In this document: in pieces, positions 1 through 11,275 of the stretch
How positions within the stretch are numbered: the first letter of the stretch is position 1
Layout: each line of letters starts with the position of its first letter
Assembly (NCBI GenBank): GCA_951812925.1
Contig: OX638372.1
Location: 85,891,058 to 85,955,057, forward strand
Source: Calliopum simillimum
Taxonomy: Eukaryota > Arthropoda > Insecta > Diptera > Lauxaniidae
Reading direction: 5' to 3'
DNA: 64,000 bases
Notes under the pieces: model-generated
The model's input: only the letters and a program-made list of their open reading frames with translations
What the model was told of the DNA's origin: nothing
Database searches by the model: none
Position numbers and translations under genes: made by a program

Positions 1-788
1 AGCCAGCCAGACAGACGGACATGGCTATATCGACTCAGGAGGTGACGCTGATCAAGAATATATATACTTTTCTATATCTGCCACGCCTCCTTCTCTGCGT
101 TACAAACGGAAGGACAAAGTGAATATACCCTGGGTGTAGGGTATAACCAGTAAGGGTGTTACCTTTGGCCTGGCCAAACATTAAATACCCTACACAGCAG
201 TATTTTGAAAGTTTTGCTTATATGGGAGGTGCCCCGCCCTCTTGTCCGAATTCACCCAGTTTTTTCTCAGAGTTTGAATTTATAGTTCTTAGCATTTGAG
301 TAAAATTTAGTTTGATTATCACAAAAAACGCTTTCAGTATAGCGTTTTGAAGTTTTTGCTTATATGGGAGGTGCCACGCCCTCTTGTCCGACTTCTCCTG
401 GTTTTCGTTCAGAGCTTGCGCTTACAATTCGTAGTATTTATGTGTATTTTGGTTGCATTATCGTGAAAAAAATTCAAAAAGTTGCATTTTGAATATATTT
501 TTTGTATGGGCGGTAGGCGTGTCCGTTGACCGATTTCGCTCATTTTAAATTCCCCGAGCTAACTTTGACGCCGAAGGCTGTGCACCAAATTTCGTTGAAT
601 TATCTTGCTTAGTTTTTCCAAAAAGTGTATTTCCACACACAGCCAGCCAGCCAGACAGACGGACATGGCTATATCGACTCAGGAGGTGACGCTGATCAAT
701 AATATATATACTTTTCTATATCTGCCACACCTCCTTCTCTGTGTTACAAACGGAAGGACAAAGTGAATATACCCTGGGTGTAGGGTAC
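1..788. repeat. Dispersed dipteran repeat block with duplicated ends
   Basis: A 145-bp unit at 1-145 recurs almost unchanged at 645-788; it runs from a CAGCCAGACAGACGGACATGG-like start to a GGGTGTAGGGTA end. Between the copies, a second motif (cttatatgggaggtgcc) occurs near 218 and again near 358. The same motif appears in reverse complement near 19525-19560 and 19630-19670, so this is a family and not local noise. From general knowledge, similar segments (a 'GGCGTGGCACC' part followed by a 'GACGGACATGG' tail) are scattered through fly genomes; I cannot name the parent element. Confidence 0.7.
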
Positions 789-960
789 AAAAAAAGCGCT
801 TCAAAAGGTTTTCTGAACAACTTCATTTTCAGCCATAAGATCTTCCGATCCGTAATATTGGATATCCTAGGATGAAAGCGTTCTGAAGCTTGCCGCAGGC
901 ACTTTACAGGGCTTGTTTGTAATGCGGCGCTAAGCGTTCTCTCAATTACAAAAAAAAAAA
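788..960. repeat. Repeat unit linked to the tRNA-like piece
   Basis: This segment has a related copy at 56738-56935. Both contain a CGTAATAT stretch, then GCGTTCT-AAGCTT(A/G)CCG, then a GCGCTAAGCG or GCGCCAAGCG stretch ending in an A-run. Here it leads directly into the tRNA-like sequence at 963-1071, so the two may be parts of one element. Confidence 0.5.
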
Positions 961-962
961 GA

Positions 963-1071
963 GGAGCTAACTTGGATTCGAACCGGGGTCCATCCGTGTG
1001 ATGGATAGAAACATATTCTTTTTACTTACAATTACAAACTTGTTAGACCTCTAGTCCACTGAGCTACTTAT
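963..1071 (-). repeat. tRNA-derived sequence (degenerate, not a functional tRNA)
   Basis: On the minus strand an A-box-like TAGCTCAGTGG (1057-1067) is followed by a perfect B-box-like GGTTCGAATCC (974-984). These are the two internal RNA polymerase III promoter boxes of tRNA genes. They are about 75 bp apart, longer than in an intronless tRNA, and the T stem pairs at only three of five positions. I therefore read it as a tRNA-derived module, as in SINEs. It resembles the pair at 61014-61336. Confidence 0.55.
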
Positions 1072-1270
1072 ATGATAAAGAGACATACAATTTCTATATT
1101 AATACAATTTTTTAACAAAAATGTTCCTTCAAACAGAATTTGATTATTGAGTGCTTCCTGCAGCCTTACATAAATTCATTGTGCATTCAATTTCAATTCA
1201 ATTAAACAAAAATAAATAAATAAAAAAAGTAAAAATTAAGAATATAAAAAAAAAAACTTGCCCACGGAAA

Positions 1271-1485
1271 ATATATGTCGATACATCCAACGTAAAAGTT
1301 TGTAACTCAAGTTACCAACTTTTTACGGGACAGCGTTTTTCAAAATCTGCACACTTGGTTCCATCTTGTGTCAAATTTCGGTACCTCTAGCTTGAAATTT
1401 ATATAGTTAAAATACAAAAATGCTCATTGATAAAAACTACGATTTTCGAGTTACCAACTTTTACGTTAGACGTATCGATGTATAT
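1271..1485. mobile_element. Short palindromic MITE
   Basis: Arms at 1271-1311 and 1447-1485 are imperfect inverted copies of about 39 bp, containing AACGTAAAAGTT and GTAACTC. The middle holds no credible gene; two small reading frames over the right half overlap the arm. Superfamily unknown. Confidence 0.6.
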
Positions 1486-2530
1486 TTTATTCTTTCTGTT
1501 CCTCACTTTTTTAAAAGTAATAAGAACTCAAATATTAAAACAAATAAGTCCCGCCCAAAAGAATTTGATATGCGATATGAAACCTTACAAAAAATCATTG
1601 TGCAAGCGTTTAAGAAGTGCTTTCTTAAGAAGCGCTTGATATTGTTTTCCTTGCGTTCATTCTCGCACATGCATATATACCATTTGAATTAATGTAAATA
1701 GTTTTTATATTTTATATTATATTCACGAGTATTTTATGATAAAAGCCATTTTCAAATAGGAAAAATCTTAATATCCCTTTAATCTTCGCTCGACAAGGGG
1801 AAATGCATTTAGTTAAGAGTACACAACAACGGCAACATCAATAATATTAAAATCAAAGAAATTTTTAAGTGTTTGACAAAGCAATAAAAAATGCATCACA
1901 AAAAGGACTTCATAAAGTGGCGGGCGGCAACTCTGGACGTATGTGGTGCTGCTCTAAAAGCTTTTGTTGTAACTCGCCGCGCCATTTGCAGGCAAAATAT
2001 AAAAAAAGCACACACACACAAAATCTTACTTGAGAAGGTGGAAATCGTATTGAAAGGATTCAAAATTAAACAAGAAAGGATTACATACGTGCGGAAGGTG
2101 CTGCATGGAAAGGTGCTCGAATTATATAAAAATGCGATTTGCATATAAAGTGCGTTCGTCATAAAAAAATAATATGAAATAATGCATAAAATAAAACAAA
2201 ACATTTAATACAAAAGAATTCCGATGTTAAATGAAATTTAATTGATTCCCATTTTGTTTAATGCCACTCGTTTCTCATTTTTAATAAATGCAATGGCATG
2301 TTTTCGAAATCAAATGAAATGCATTTTATTGGTTGCTTCGGTGGCGGTGGACTTTTGAAGTTTTTTGGTTAATTCTTTAGAAAAAATATTTTGAACCAAG
2401 GAAAAACGTATTGGTTGTACTTTTAAAGAATTAAAGACGTTGGAGATGCAAAAACAACCCCAAACAAAAGCGTCCATTCAGGATAACGACAGTATGAGCA
2501 ATAGTCAAGGAATGCTCCCTCGGACCTAAT
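1486..2530. other. AT-rich stretch without a recognisable gene
   Basis: Short frames exist, for example an 85-codon frame at 1891-2148, but they have low complexity, no domain I recognise, and equally good frames on the opposite strand. I see no gene or repeat to call here. Confidence 0.5.
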
Positions 2531-2534
2531 GAAG

Positions 2535-2991
2535 AAATTCTGAAACACACCTGAAAACAAGACCATGAGATTCGTGAGATAGCAACCTCAACACTAAAAA
2601 ATCCATCAAACATCATGATCCAAGCTACATCCGGTTGATTGAAGTCAGTCAAAGCTCATCTCTCATTTATTCCAATGATAACATCCTCAGCTCAATATGC
2701 TCGCAAAAAAGTCATCAGACAACCATCTATTCTATTGTCTGCAGAATCAATTCAACTTATTAAATCTTTTAAACATCATGAAAATCATTGAAAGACTTTG
2801 GTTTGGAGCTGAGACTCGACGTGGATGAAAGGATGCTCAGTACAAAATTGAGGAATCAACATTCATCAACCGTTAGTGATCTTCAGAGATCCAACAATCC
2901 AGTTGAGGGATGGCACGATGCTTTCATTAGTCGTCTTGGATGCAATCAACTCAACATTTGGCGCTTAACGATTCAAAGTCAGAGCGAGTAG
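2535..2991 (+). pseudogene. MULE transposase remnant, internally deleted
   Basis: The C-terminal part reads SNNPVEGWHDAF followed by GCNQLNIW. This matches the motif (R/S)TNN-x-EGWH ... HPNLW found at the end of MULE (Mutator-like) transposases, often in FLYWCH-associated proteins. Upstream, broken frames read REIATSTLKNPSNI and YARKKVIRQ, like the N-terminal part of the same family ahead of the catalytic core. The DDE core that should lie between them is missing, and several stops are present. This is a dead, internally deleted copy. The identification rests on motif memory only. Confidence 0.6.
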
Positions 2992-3189
2992 TCTTCGACA
3001 CTGTTATAGATTGCAAAATATTCCGCAAGATTCCCTCTTCCGAAATCACAGGGAAAGTATAAGGCTACTGCAACTACTATACTACTGATGGAAAATTTTT
3101 GAATATTTTTGATAATCACCGTTGCTAATAGGAAAACGTAAATTTCGTTTGAGAGCCCCTATACGTGATGGAAATACTTCCACAAAAAT

Positions 3190-4366
3190 GTAAGGAAAGA
3201 ATATATATTGGGGGTCATTGAACGGATCTCATGCTTTTTAGCACTAAAACCAAAACCAAAATACCCTCTATATTTCCAGTACGCCCAAATCCAAAGCTAA
3301 ATCGGAGTTAAACCACATGTATAACAGAAACACAAAAATGCATGCAAAAAATGGGGACTTCAAGTTAAAATGGTACTATGGTTGAACAAAGTCATAATAC
3401 GTCTAATCCTTAGCTACGGCTCTTCAGTATGGAGGAAAGCCACTAGGTTAGGTTAGGTTAGGGTGGCGGCAATATTGCCACACATAGACCGCAAGGGTCC
3501 ATAGTGATACCACAAACTCTTTTATTAACGTCTATTCATAAACTCTGGTCCTTTCAATATCGTGGACAGCCACTAAGAAAGGATATAATCAAATTAAACT
3601 GGAGAATATAATGGATTACTGGATTCCAAGGACTTATGAATAAAACTTTATCCTTGGTATCCTGCCAGTTGAATTTTTTATCTCATTAGCAGGCTACGCC
3701 TCTCAATTTTGAGAAAAACATTCTAGTGTGGCTTCCCGCTAACATTCCAAGAGAAGATAGTTCACTTGATTTAAAGTTCGGAACCACAATATATACTGAT
3801 GGTTCCAAGCTGAACTGTAGCTTTGGTAAAGGGTCCTTTCAAATGATCTTTATTCATCTCGATGCTTTAATTTTTCAGGCAGAATATTGTGTCATTCTCA
3901 TAGGTAGCTATTTTCTCTTAAAGATTATCGAGGAATTCAAGAAAAAGTTAACCAAGATGGGTGTTAGTCCGTTCATACTCTCTTATGGGTTTCAGAACAT
4001 ATATAGTTACATAACAAGACTCGGCTCCCCTCATAGCGCAACTTATTCGGAACGCGTTAAAGCTTCGATGTGAAGAAGCAAATTTTCTCGTATTTTATCA
4101 CCGAAGTGAATACTAATTAGAAAGCCCTAAATACCGGCAAATTTTCCGAAGCAATCAGACCTTCTTTTGATAGCACTAGCTCTCCAGACTTGCTATTCAA
4201 AAAAACGTATTGATATTGCAAGAATCACAACGGTTTACACTGGTCACTCGGTCATTGGCAAGCAAGAACAACTGGGTATAACCTTCAATTCATTCTGTCA
4301 GAGTTGCATGGATGTAAACAAGAAATAATCTCTCAAACACTTCTTTTGGAAAGTCATGTTCAAGCT
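3190..4366 (+). pseudogene. Non-LTR retrotransposon ORF2 remnant (RT end, RNase H, C-terminal Cys/His)
   Basis: Broken plus-strand frames give, in order: the end of a reverse transcriptase (KKWGLQVKMVLWLNK, then RLILSYGSSVW at about 3400-3433); an RNase H start (IYTDGSKL, about 3790-3813) followed by IFQAEYCVIL; and a tail reading VYTGHSVIGKQEQLG ... CQSC (about 4232-4310) that matches the LTGH-x-HL ... CR-C zinc-knuckle-like end of jockey/R1-type elements. Upstream KEYILGVI resembles the RT KYLGV motif. The gene is split by a 122-bp insertion at 3446-3567; removing it restores the frame. A 2.1-kb foldback follows immediately at 4372. Many stops: a fossil. Confidence 0.75.
3446..3567 (+). repeat. 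Short GGTTAGGTTAG-headed insertion with 8-bp target duplication
   Basis: The insert begins GGTTAGGTTAGGTTAGG and continues GTGGCGGCAATATTGCC and CACACATAGACC. It is bracketed by AGCCACTA at 3438-3445 and 3568-3575. Without it and one copy of the duplication, the RT frame reads through VWRKATKKGYN. A second copy starts at 63948. It may be a 5'-truncated retroelement tail; the TTAGG-like start is not a telomere. Confidence 0.7.
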
Positions 4367-4371
4367 ATATA

Positions 4372-6444
4372 TGGGTGATTCTCAAATAACTGTACTTTTT
4401 GTGTCCTCTGGCGATTTCACCTATACAGCAGGCTTTTTTTTCACAAAAAATTACGATATAAGTTAGAAACTATGTTTTTCTAAAAGAGCGGATCAATTTT
4501 ACCACCAAGTAATTATCGGTCTACTGTGAAAGTTTGGAAATACACCCCAAATGTCACAAACGTGTCCTACCCCTACTTTTTATACACAAAACGATGAATA
4601 ACGACCTAAAAACGGAAATAGAACAGAAAACAAGTTACTACACATATTAAGAAAATACTTAAGGCTACAATATTCTGAGCTCATCTGCAGTTTTAAATAA
4701 ATTTTAGAGGGCACAGTTTCGAACTGAAAACTGTCCCCTAGTTTTGGAAAAAAAAAAATGTCTTGAAAGCATTATGCTACTACTGCATGGTACTACTGTT
4801 TCAGTCAATAGATTGCAATACATATGCATTAATTATGATCACTATCCATCATCCAAAGGTCATCATGTCCAGACGCGTCCAAAAAGAAATCCGTTTGCGT
4901 TTTATAGGGCAGTTTATAAACAAAAACAATTTTTTTTTAAATTATGGTCACAAACGTGGCACTCGGCACTCCCAAATAGTACATACTATTTTATGCATGA
5001 AACAATATTTTTGTAGGATTTGCAGACATGACCCCAAATTCTTTCGGAAAAATCTTGAACTCAAAGGCGTGCTTTACAATGAGCGATAAACTACAAAAAT
5101 GTCACAAACGTGGCGCATCAAAAATGTCACAAACGTGGCACTTTTTATCAGTCTGCAAAAAACATATTTTGATATTAAGTTTGAGTATACAGATGTTTAG
5201 TTGAAGGCTATTAATTATGTTTTTAATACAAAAATTTTTCTACACCATCAGAATCCTGAGTTATCCTTGCTCAAATGTGAAAAAATCACTGTTTTGACAT
5301 CTATTTAAAGATATTGAACAAAAACAACAACAAATAAAATTAATTTTTGTCAATGGATTCAGACAGCCAAATTTATTGTCAACAAGACATAGTTTACTGT
5401 TTTTCAATTGGATTCCCAGCTTCTGAGTTATAAGCGTTTAAAGTAAGGATATCTTTCGATAACATACAAAGAATTTTTCGAGACCGAAAAGTTACAAAAA
5501 ATCAAGTTTTATTATTTTTATCAATAACATATTTAATTACAAAAATTTCGAGAACTTGCAGACCATAATCGCATGAAAAATGACAGTTCTATGCTAGATT
5601 TAGTGAATGACCCTACTAAACTATTGCAAATTGACAGAATCAAAATTTCATCTGTTCATTCACTAAATCTACAATAGAGCCTTATTTTTTCATCCGATTT
5701 TAGTCTGCAAGGGCTTAAAATTTTTGTGATAAAATATATTTTTGATAAAAATAATTAAACTTACCATTTTTGTTATTTTTTCGGTCCAGAAAATACTTTT
5801 TGTGTTATTGAGAGGTATCCTTTTTTTAAAGGCTTATAACTCGGAAACTAGGAATCCAATTGAAAAACGGTATATTATGTCTTGTTGATAATAAATTTGG
5901 CTGTCTGAATCCATTGACAAAAATTAATTTTACTTGTTGCTGTTTTTGTTAAGATGTCAAATCTGTGATTTTTTCACTTTTGAGCAAGGATAACTAAGGA
6001 TACTGATGTAATAGAAAAAAATCAAGATCAGATTCGTAATTAGGAGATTCTAATTCACCATAAACGGCTATAAAAACAGAGGACAGGAAACCTTAGTTGA
6101 TCTTTAGGGCGGTAGGGCATAAAAAAAATGGACCACTGGAGACAAGACACCGTCGCAAAATTAGTCTTAAAGTGTAAATTTGTCATTATATGCAATATAT
6201 CTCTCATCAAAACGCTTCAAAACCATCATTTTTCCATACAGTGGCTTAAATGTCACACACGTGGCAGCAAAATTTCTTAATTTCGACCTCAAAGCCGTAA
6301 ATTCACACTTGTAGTTGATCTACTAGAAAGGTGAGTTTTAAGAGTGTGTTTACACAAGATAGCATGAAGAAACTTGCAAAAATCCAAAAAAATTGTCTGC
6401 CAATTTTACAACTCGAAAAAGCACAGTTATCTAAGAATCACCCA
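4372..6444. mobile_element. 2.07-kb foldback/TIR element, TATA-flanked
   Basis: The ends are TGGGTGATTCT (4372) and AGAATCACCCA (ending 6444), each followed by TATA (4368-4371, 6445-6448), the probable target duplication. The interior has a second, longer inverted repeat of roughly 350-bp arms: CAATTGGATTCC near 5406 pairs with GGAATCCAATTG near 5850, and the arms converge near 5600-5670. Five GTCACAAACGTG-like motifs (4553, 4947, 5101, 5126, 6252) all face the same way. No transposase frame is visible, so it is non-autonomous. Confidence 0.75.
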
Positions 6445-8590
6445 TATACCCAAACTAAGGGTTCTATAGAATCCCTTTTTTAATGACTTCAGCGAATTCT
6501 TCAATATTGATATCAGCTCCTTTTTTTAGTTACCTCAATAGAATATACTGGATACTTATAAACAGTTTTACCAGATAACTAATCCAGTTTTTGGCAATTT
6601 CTTCACAATACCACTTACGCGGTATTAAAACGGTGCAGCTGGTGCTGAAAAATTGAGCTTAGCTCCGTTTTCCTCAAGTCGATATAGACTTTTTCTTTTC
6701 GCCACAGATATTCATTAAAACTTGTAGATCTTTATATGAAAATATTACTGTGAAGTAGGACACTTTAAAACAATTCAGAATAATGATATGTAACCAGTAC
6801 CCGCAACTTAACATCTTATGATGAATCCACGACGCTATATGTACTTCAATCACAATACGACCAATCAACTTGTAAAACTTACCATAAATTACTTCATCAT
6901 ATTAATAAGTAAAGAAAGCCAGTCCAAATACTTTAAGGAACATATGCAGCCATTTTGTTCTTAGCCCCCTTATTAATTCATTATATCCAGTACGTTTGTA
7001 TGTATTTTTTGACACCTTTTTGTTTTAGTGCCGCGGCTGATACTCAAATACAAACGAAATACACATATGCATACATCCATATATCTATTCATACACCCAC
7101 TTGTCCAATAATTAAATGCTCAGCAAACACTTGTCAACCATCCAAAAAACACGCCAGCCAACGTCAGTCAACTCAATTGAATGCGCTGCGCGACACCCTT
7201 ATTATTTGATTTATTCATTTATTTAATTTGCCTTCGTCGGTGCCTGATGTCGACGCTAACGCTGACGCATGACGCTTTTTAAGAACCTTAATGGAACACG
7301 CGGCTGGTACGTTGTTATAAGCCACTTGAAGACGCAAAAGAAGAAGAAGCAGCAGCAGCAGCACAACTTACAGACGGCCACGGCGCACATCACAGTAGGT
7401 AGGTGTTACGATACACACGAGAAAATGACGTGAAAGAAGCAGCAGTGGCAGCGGCAGAACGAGAGAGAGAGGAGTGAGTGAGTAAAGAAAATCGTTAATT
7501 CCATAATTACATGTTTCATGTATTCATTTGTCCGTCCGTCCGTCCGTCACTCATTCAACTAACATTTCGACCAATTATTCAAGCAAATGGATATTCTTAC
7601 AAAAGTTTTACAGCAGAAGAACCGTAGAAGATGATGAAAAGGAAGAAGCAGAAGAACAAATTGGGATGGCATTGCATTTTGGTTTGAGAGTCAGCCATAT
7701 CGGGCGTAACTTATGAAGCTACGAAATGGGAAGAATACTTGCGAGACTACTTGTCAGCAGGCAGGCAGTCGTCGAGTCGTTGTAATGAAACAGTGAAAAG
7801 TAGCGGGAAATATAAAGAGAATCACACTTAACAGGATAATTATTAATAATTATCCATATTCAATGTATTCAATGGCGAATGAATGATGATAATTGATCGC
7901 TTTGATTCAAATATGAAAAGTTAGTAAAGCAATCTACTCGTACAGTCCGTCTTTCTCCCTCCATTTCCTTATATTCAGTGGCGTCATTTAAAAATAATTT
8001 CTACAAATTCTTCAATTAGCGTCTAAAAGAGAAAATATACCATTGGTACAGTTAAACTCGCTATCATAAATTAAGCGTAGGATAGAAATGGTCGACTTGT
8101 AAACTTTGTTTGTAAAGCAATTAAATAGTAGTTGGAGAGCTCATTTTGTGTCAAATGATTTTGATTTCCCAATACTTCAACTAAAAGTTATTTATTTTTA
8201 TTCACTGAGTTAACTTCAAAACCATCTGCTCTCCAGCCAACCGTCCCGGATTACGCTCTTGACACCTGTATTCAGAAACGCCTCGAAAATGTCCAGGATT
8301 AATGATTGACACATAAGTATTTTATAGCTTTATTCTTCCCTGTGAATGTTTGATTTTATTTTTTGGGTAGATGGGCTTCTATAAAAAAAATCACTTAATT
8401 TGCATAATTTTAACTTTGACCCGGATTTGACGATTAAAAAAATGATCAGCCACGAATCGGCAAAGAACCGATCTCGTGCCACCAACGATTTAATGTATTC
8501 ACTCAAAGAAATAAACTATGAATTAAATTTTTTTTTTATTACTTAAACTAATGCAATGCATTAGAAAAGAAATAGGTTAGAGGGATGGGG
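6445..8590. other. Low-repeat noncoding block with microsatellites
   Basis: No TE gene or TIR pair was recognised. The sequence becomes less AT-rich near 7200-7450 and holds a clean (AAG)4(CAG)5 run at 7338-7363 and a (GTCC)n run at 7530-7548. Such islands in fly intergenic DNA can be regulatory or untranslated sequence, but nothing here proves it. The small frames at 6955-7209 and 7528-7716 lack any domain. Confidence 0.45.
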
Positions 8591-8592
8591 CA

Positions 8593-10005
8593 AAAGAGGA
8601 GCAGTGTCGATGAAAATTTTTCTAAAATATACCGATGTCCCAACTGTCAGGAAAAACGATCGCGGGGAGATTATTCCACAACTTTATCGTATGACCAAAA
8701 AACGAATTATCACGGCAGTACGATGTTCTGTTAAACACCGTTGCAACGCAGTAGGGATGTGCCTGATGAGACGACCGACGAAACACGCCCATAAATTTCT
8801 CTAGAGCATATCCCATGATAATATCTATAAAAAAAATTAACACACCCAACGTTACGATGGTGTTCAAGAGAGTCAATAGAAGATACAACATCTGCAACAT
8901 CCCCAATCAACTTCATCGCACGACGTTTAACTCTGTCTACCAGCTCCAAAGTAGTTTTTGGAGCCCCGGCCCAGATGTGCGAATTTTTCTCTAGCTTAGT
9001 ATTCCTTACACCGTTTTAGATAACTTAAACACTTGACCGCTTCTTTCGAATACATGATCTGTCCACCTCAGATCAGCTTGAATCGATATGCCCAGAACGT
9101 CAAGAGTTGCTGATCTCATAATGTCTACGCCGGCCATATTGAGTGATGGAGGGGGATAATCCACTAGTCTGTGAGACAACAGATAGCATTGGGTTTTGCT
9201 AGCGTTGAATTCGACCCGATTAGCTCGACCTCACTCGGAGATTGTTTTGAGGTCATTTGTTAGTGTGTCATTCATGTACCGCCTTTTTCTTTCAGTTTCC
9301 TCAGAGCTTTAACGCTTTTTGAAGCAATATGAACGACAAATACTGGATTAATGGCCGATGACAGAAGATCATCGCTGAATACAAGAAAAAGAGACGGGGA
9401 TAGGACTGAACCCTGAGAAACTCTATCGTCAATGGAGTATTCATTAGATGTGAAACCGTCTACGACAACACGTTTAGAGCGGCCACGGCAAAAGTTCTTT
9501 ATCAAATGACCGAAGAAATCACCGACACCATATCCAATTAGTTTTGTTATGAGGGCACTATGCCACACACGATCAAAAGCTTTAGAAATATCCAGAGCAA
9601 CAACCATACTTTCACCAAGAAGGTGGACGCATTAGTACTACCTTTCAGTGACGAATGCCATTAAATCACCAGTAGAGCGTGCCCTCCTGAAGCCATATTG
9701 GCGATCATTAAGTAATTCGTTGCGCTCCAGATAATTCATAAAGTGAATAATTTGGAGAGCGCTGAGCATAATGCAATGGGCCGATAATTATAAGGGTTGG
9801 TAGCTTCGCCTATTTTTGGGAACTGGATGAACATTAATAACCTCCCAACATGATGGAAATTCACCATAAGTGTAGGAAATGCTCAAAAGATTCCGTAATG
9901 GACGGGCCAGTGTTGATGCGCACTTTTTCAACACATGGGCTGGTATTGAGATTTGCAAGGACCCACTAAAATCGCATTTAAGTAAGACCCTGTTTGCAGA
10001 AGAAA
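8593..10005 (-). pseudogene. Jockey-like non-LTR reverse transcriptase pseudogene
   Basis: Read on the minus strand, the conserved RT blocks appear in order: IPAHVLKKCAS and GEFPSCWEVINVHPVPK (near 10000-9810); YNYRPIALCSALSKLF; NDRQYGFRRARSTGDLM; ALDISKAFDRVWH and KRVVVDG; VSQGSVLSPSLFLVFSDDLLS (about 9360-9430); RVEFNASKTQCYLLSH (about 9180-9230); LGISIQADLRW; LVDRVKRRAMKLIGD and FFYRYYHG (8950-8770); and a tail SFFGHTIKLWNNLP. That is the finger-palm-thumb order of jockey/CR1-type RT. The YADD catalytic box cannot be read in an intact form. Breaks include a frameshift near 9735, a TGA in the ISE(W)GRANRVEF region near 9230 and a frameshift near 9270. The 5' part is missing where the mariner piece begins. 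Confidence 0.85.
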
Positions 10006-10316
10006 GCAATCATTTTTCATCAGGACAATGCACTGTGTCACAAAAGCATTTTGACAATGGCTAAAATCCATGAATTAAAGTTCGAATTGTTGGAGCATCC
10101 ACCAGATTTGGCCTCTAGCGACTTCCATCTGTTTCCAAACCTAAAAAAATTCATGCGTGATTCAAACTTGTAAACAAAAAATGAATTGAGAGATTGGATT
10201 GAAATGAAACTTCATAAACGTTCATATGAAGAGTGTACCAACATTACCTAAAAAAAATTTTGACTAATAGCAACGTCCTCTCTAATCGAACCACAAAAAT
10301 TATTGAACAACCTAGT
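10001..10316 (+). pseudogene. mariner transposase C-terminal fragment
   Basis: Plus-strand translation gives IIFHQDNALCHKS, KIHELKFELLEHPPD and LASSDFHLFPNLKKFM. These match the mariner block (H)DNA-x-H ... L-HPPYSPDLAPSD-LFPNLKK, which holds the second and third catalytic aspartates of the D,D34D triad. A three-residue stretch (YSP) between HPP and DLA is absent and a TAA follows SNL, so the protein could not be functional. The N-terminal half is missing. It abuts the 5'-truncated jockey-like RT, which lies on the other strand. Confidence 0.85.
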
Positions 10317-10559
10317 ATCCCTTTTTAAAAATAACAGATCTAATTTCTATTAAAACAATACAAAGAACAATAGTCTTAATAGGAAAACTAAAAGGACATA
10401 CCATTTGCAGATTCTGCCTTGAAGACATCCAAACATATTTTACGGCGCTCTTCCATAGCAGAAGAGTCTGGAGCTTTTACCTCCGAATATTCATTTGAAG
10501 CTGAAGCCTAAGGATATAGGCTTCTGAACTCGTTTTAAGTCCTAGAACTTAATAGGCTT

Positions 10560-10985
10560 GACTAAGTGGTTTTGTTATGATAAATTTAATCCAACCTCAA
10601 ACAATGAGTTCTGCCGTGTATGTAAATATTGTCACTCTGATGTGGATAAAAAGGCACATTTGTATGGAACGGAATAATATAGCAGATATCATAACTAAAA
10701 AGGAGTCAACTAAGGATTTACTGAGACCTGAATCAAGAGTTGCTTTGGGCACTCGATTGTTATTGGGTTTGGGCAGCAAAGAGATTAACTCCTTTCATCG
10801 CTGCAGATGGAGAAAAGCAAACAACCCTCTGAGCAGTGCGAGGCGAACAAGATTCTTGTCGTTGAATGAAAATATTTGAGTTGGTTGACTGCAGTAGCGA
10901 CTGGACATGTGAACTGGATATCACCTTAATAAGTTGACACTTGTGGACAATGTCTGGAGCGAGCAGAAGAAGTGGCAAACAAAGT
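10560..10985 (+). pseudogene. Non-LTR RNase H / C-terminal fragment
   Basis: The frame near 10577-10879 contains LMWIKRHICMERNNIADIIT followed by LRPESRVALGTRLL, which matches the RNase H end of non-LTR elements (WVPGH-x-G-NE-AD-LA, then GPEP-LG). Further on, two frames together give RLDMTGYHLNKLTLVD and CGQCLE, equivalent to the LTGH-x-HLNK ... CR-C tail. Several stops are present. It appears to be the same broad class as the 3190-4366 remnant, but an independent copy. Confidence 0.6.
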
Positions 10986-11275
10986 TTTCCAATGACCAGC
11001 GTTGACTAGCTGAAGAATGAATGGACGAAATGTGTTCTATAAGTTTTTAAAACTTATGCAAAACTGTTGGCGAAACAATCGACTTATTGAAGGAGGAGTT
11101 TGGCAAAAACGTTTTTTCCAGAAACTGACATTGACTGAATTGCTCTCAAATGCTGTTTGCACCGCTACACTTTCTGGCAAGTAAACTTAGTTCTTTTGGG
11201 CACCAGTTAACCGATTCAATAAAAGGCAAACTATAAAGCAGTGATATCCGTGGGCACTTAAGGTTTAGTGCTTAA

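Noticed and set aside
3446..3470. TTAGG-type telomeric repeat
   Set aside because: Only three to four units, joined to a fixed downstream sequence, with a target duplication and a second copy at 63948. Flies lack TTAGG telomeres; this is a TE end.
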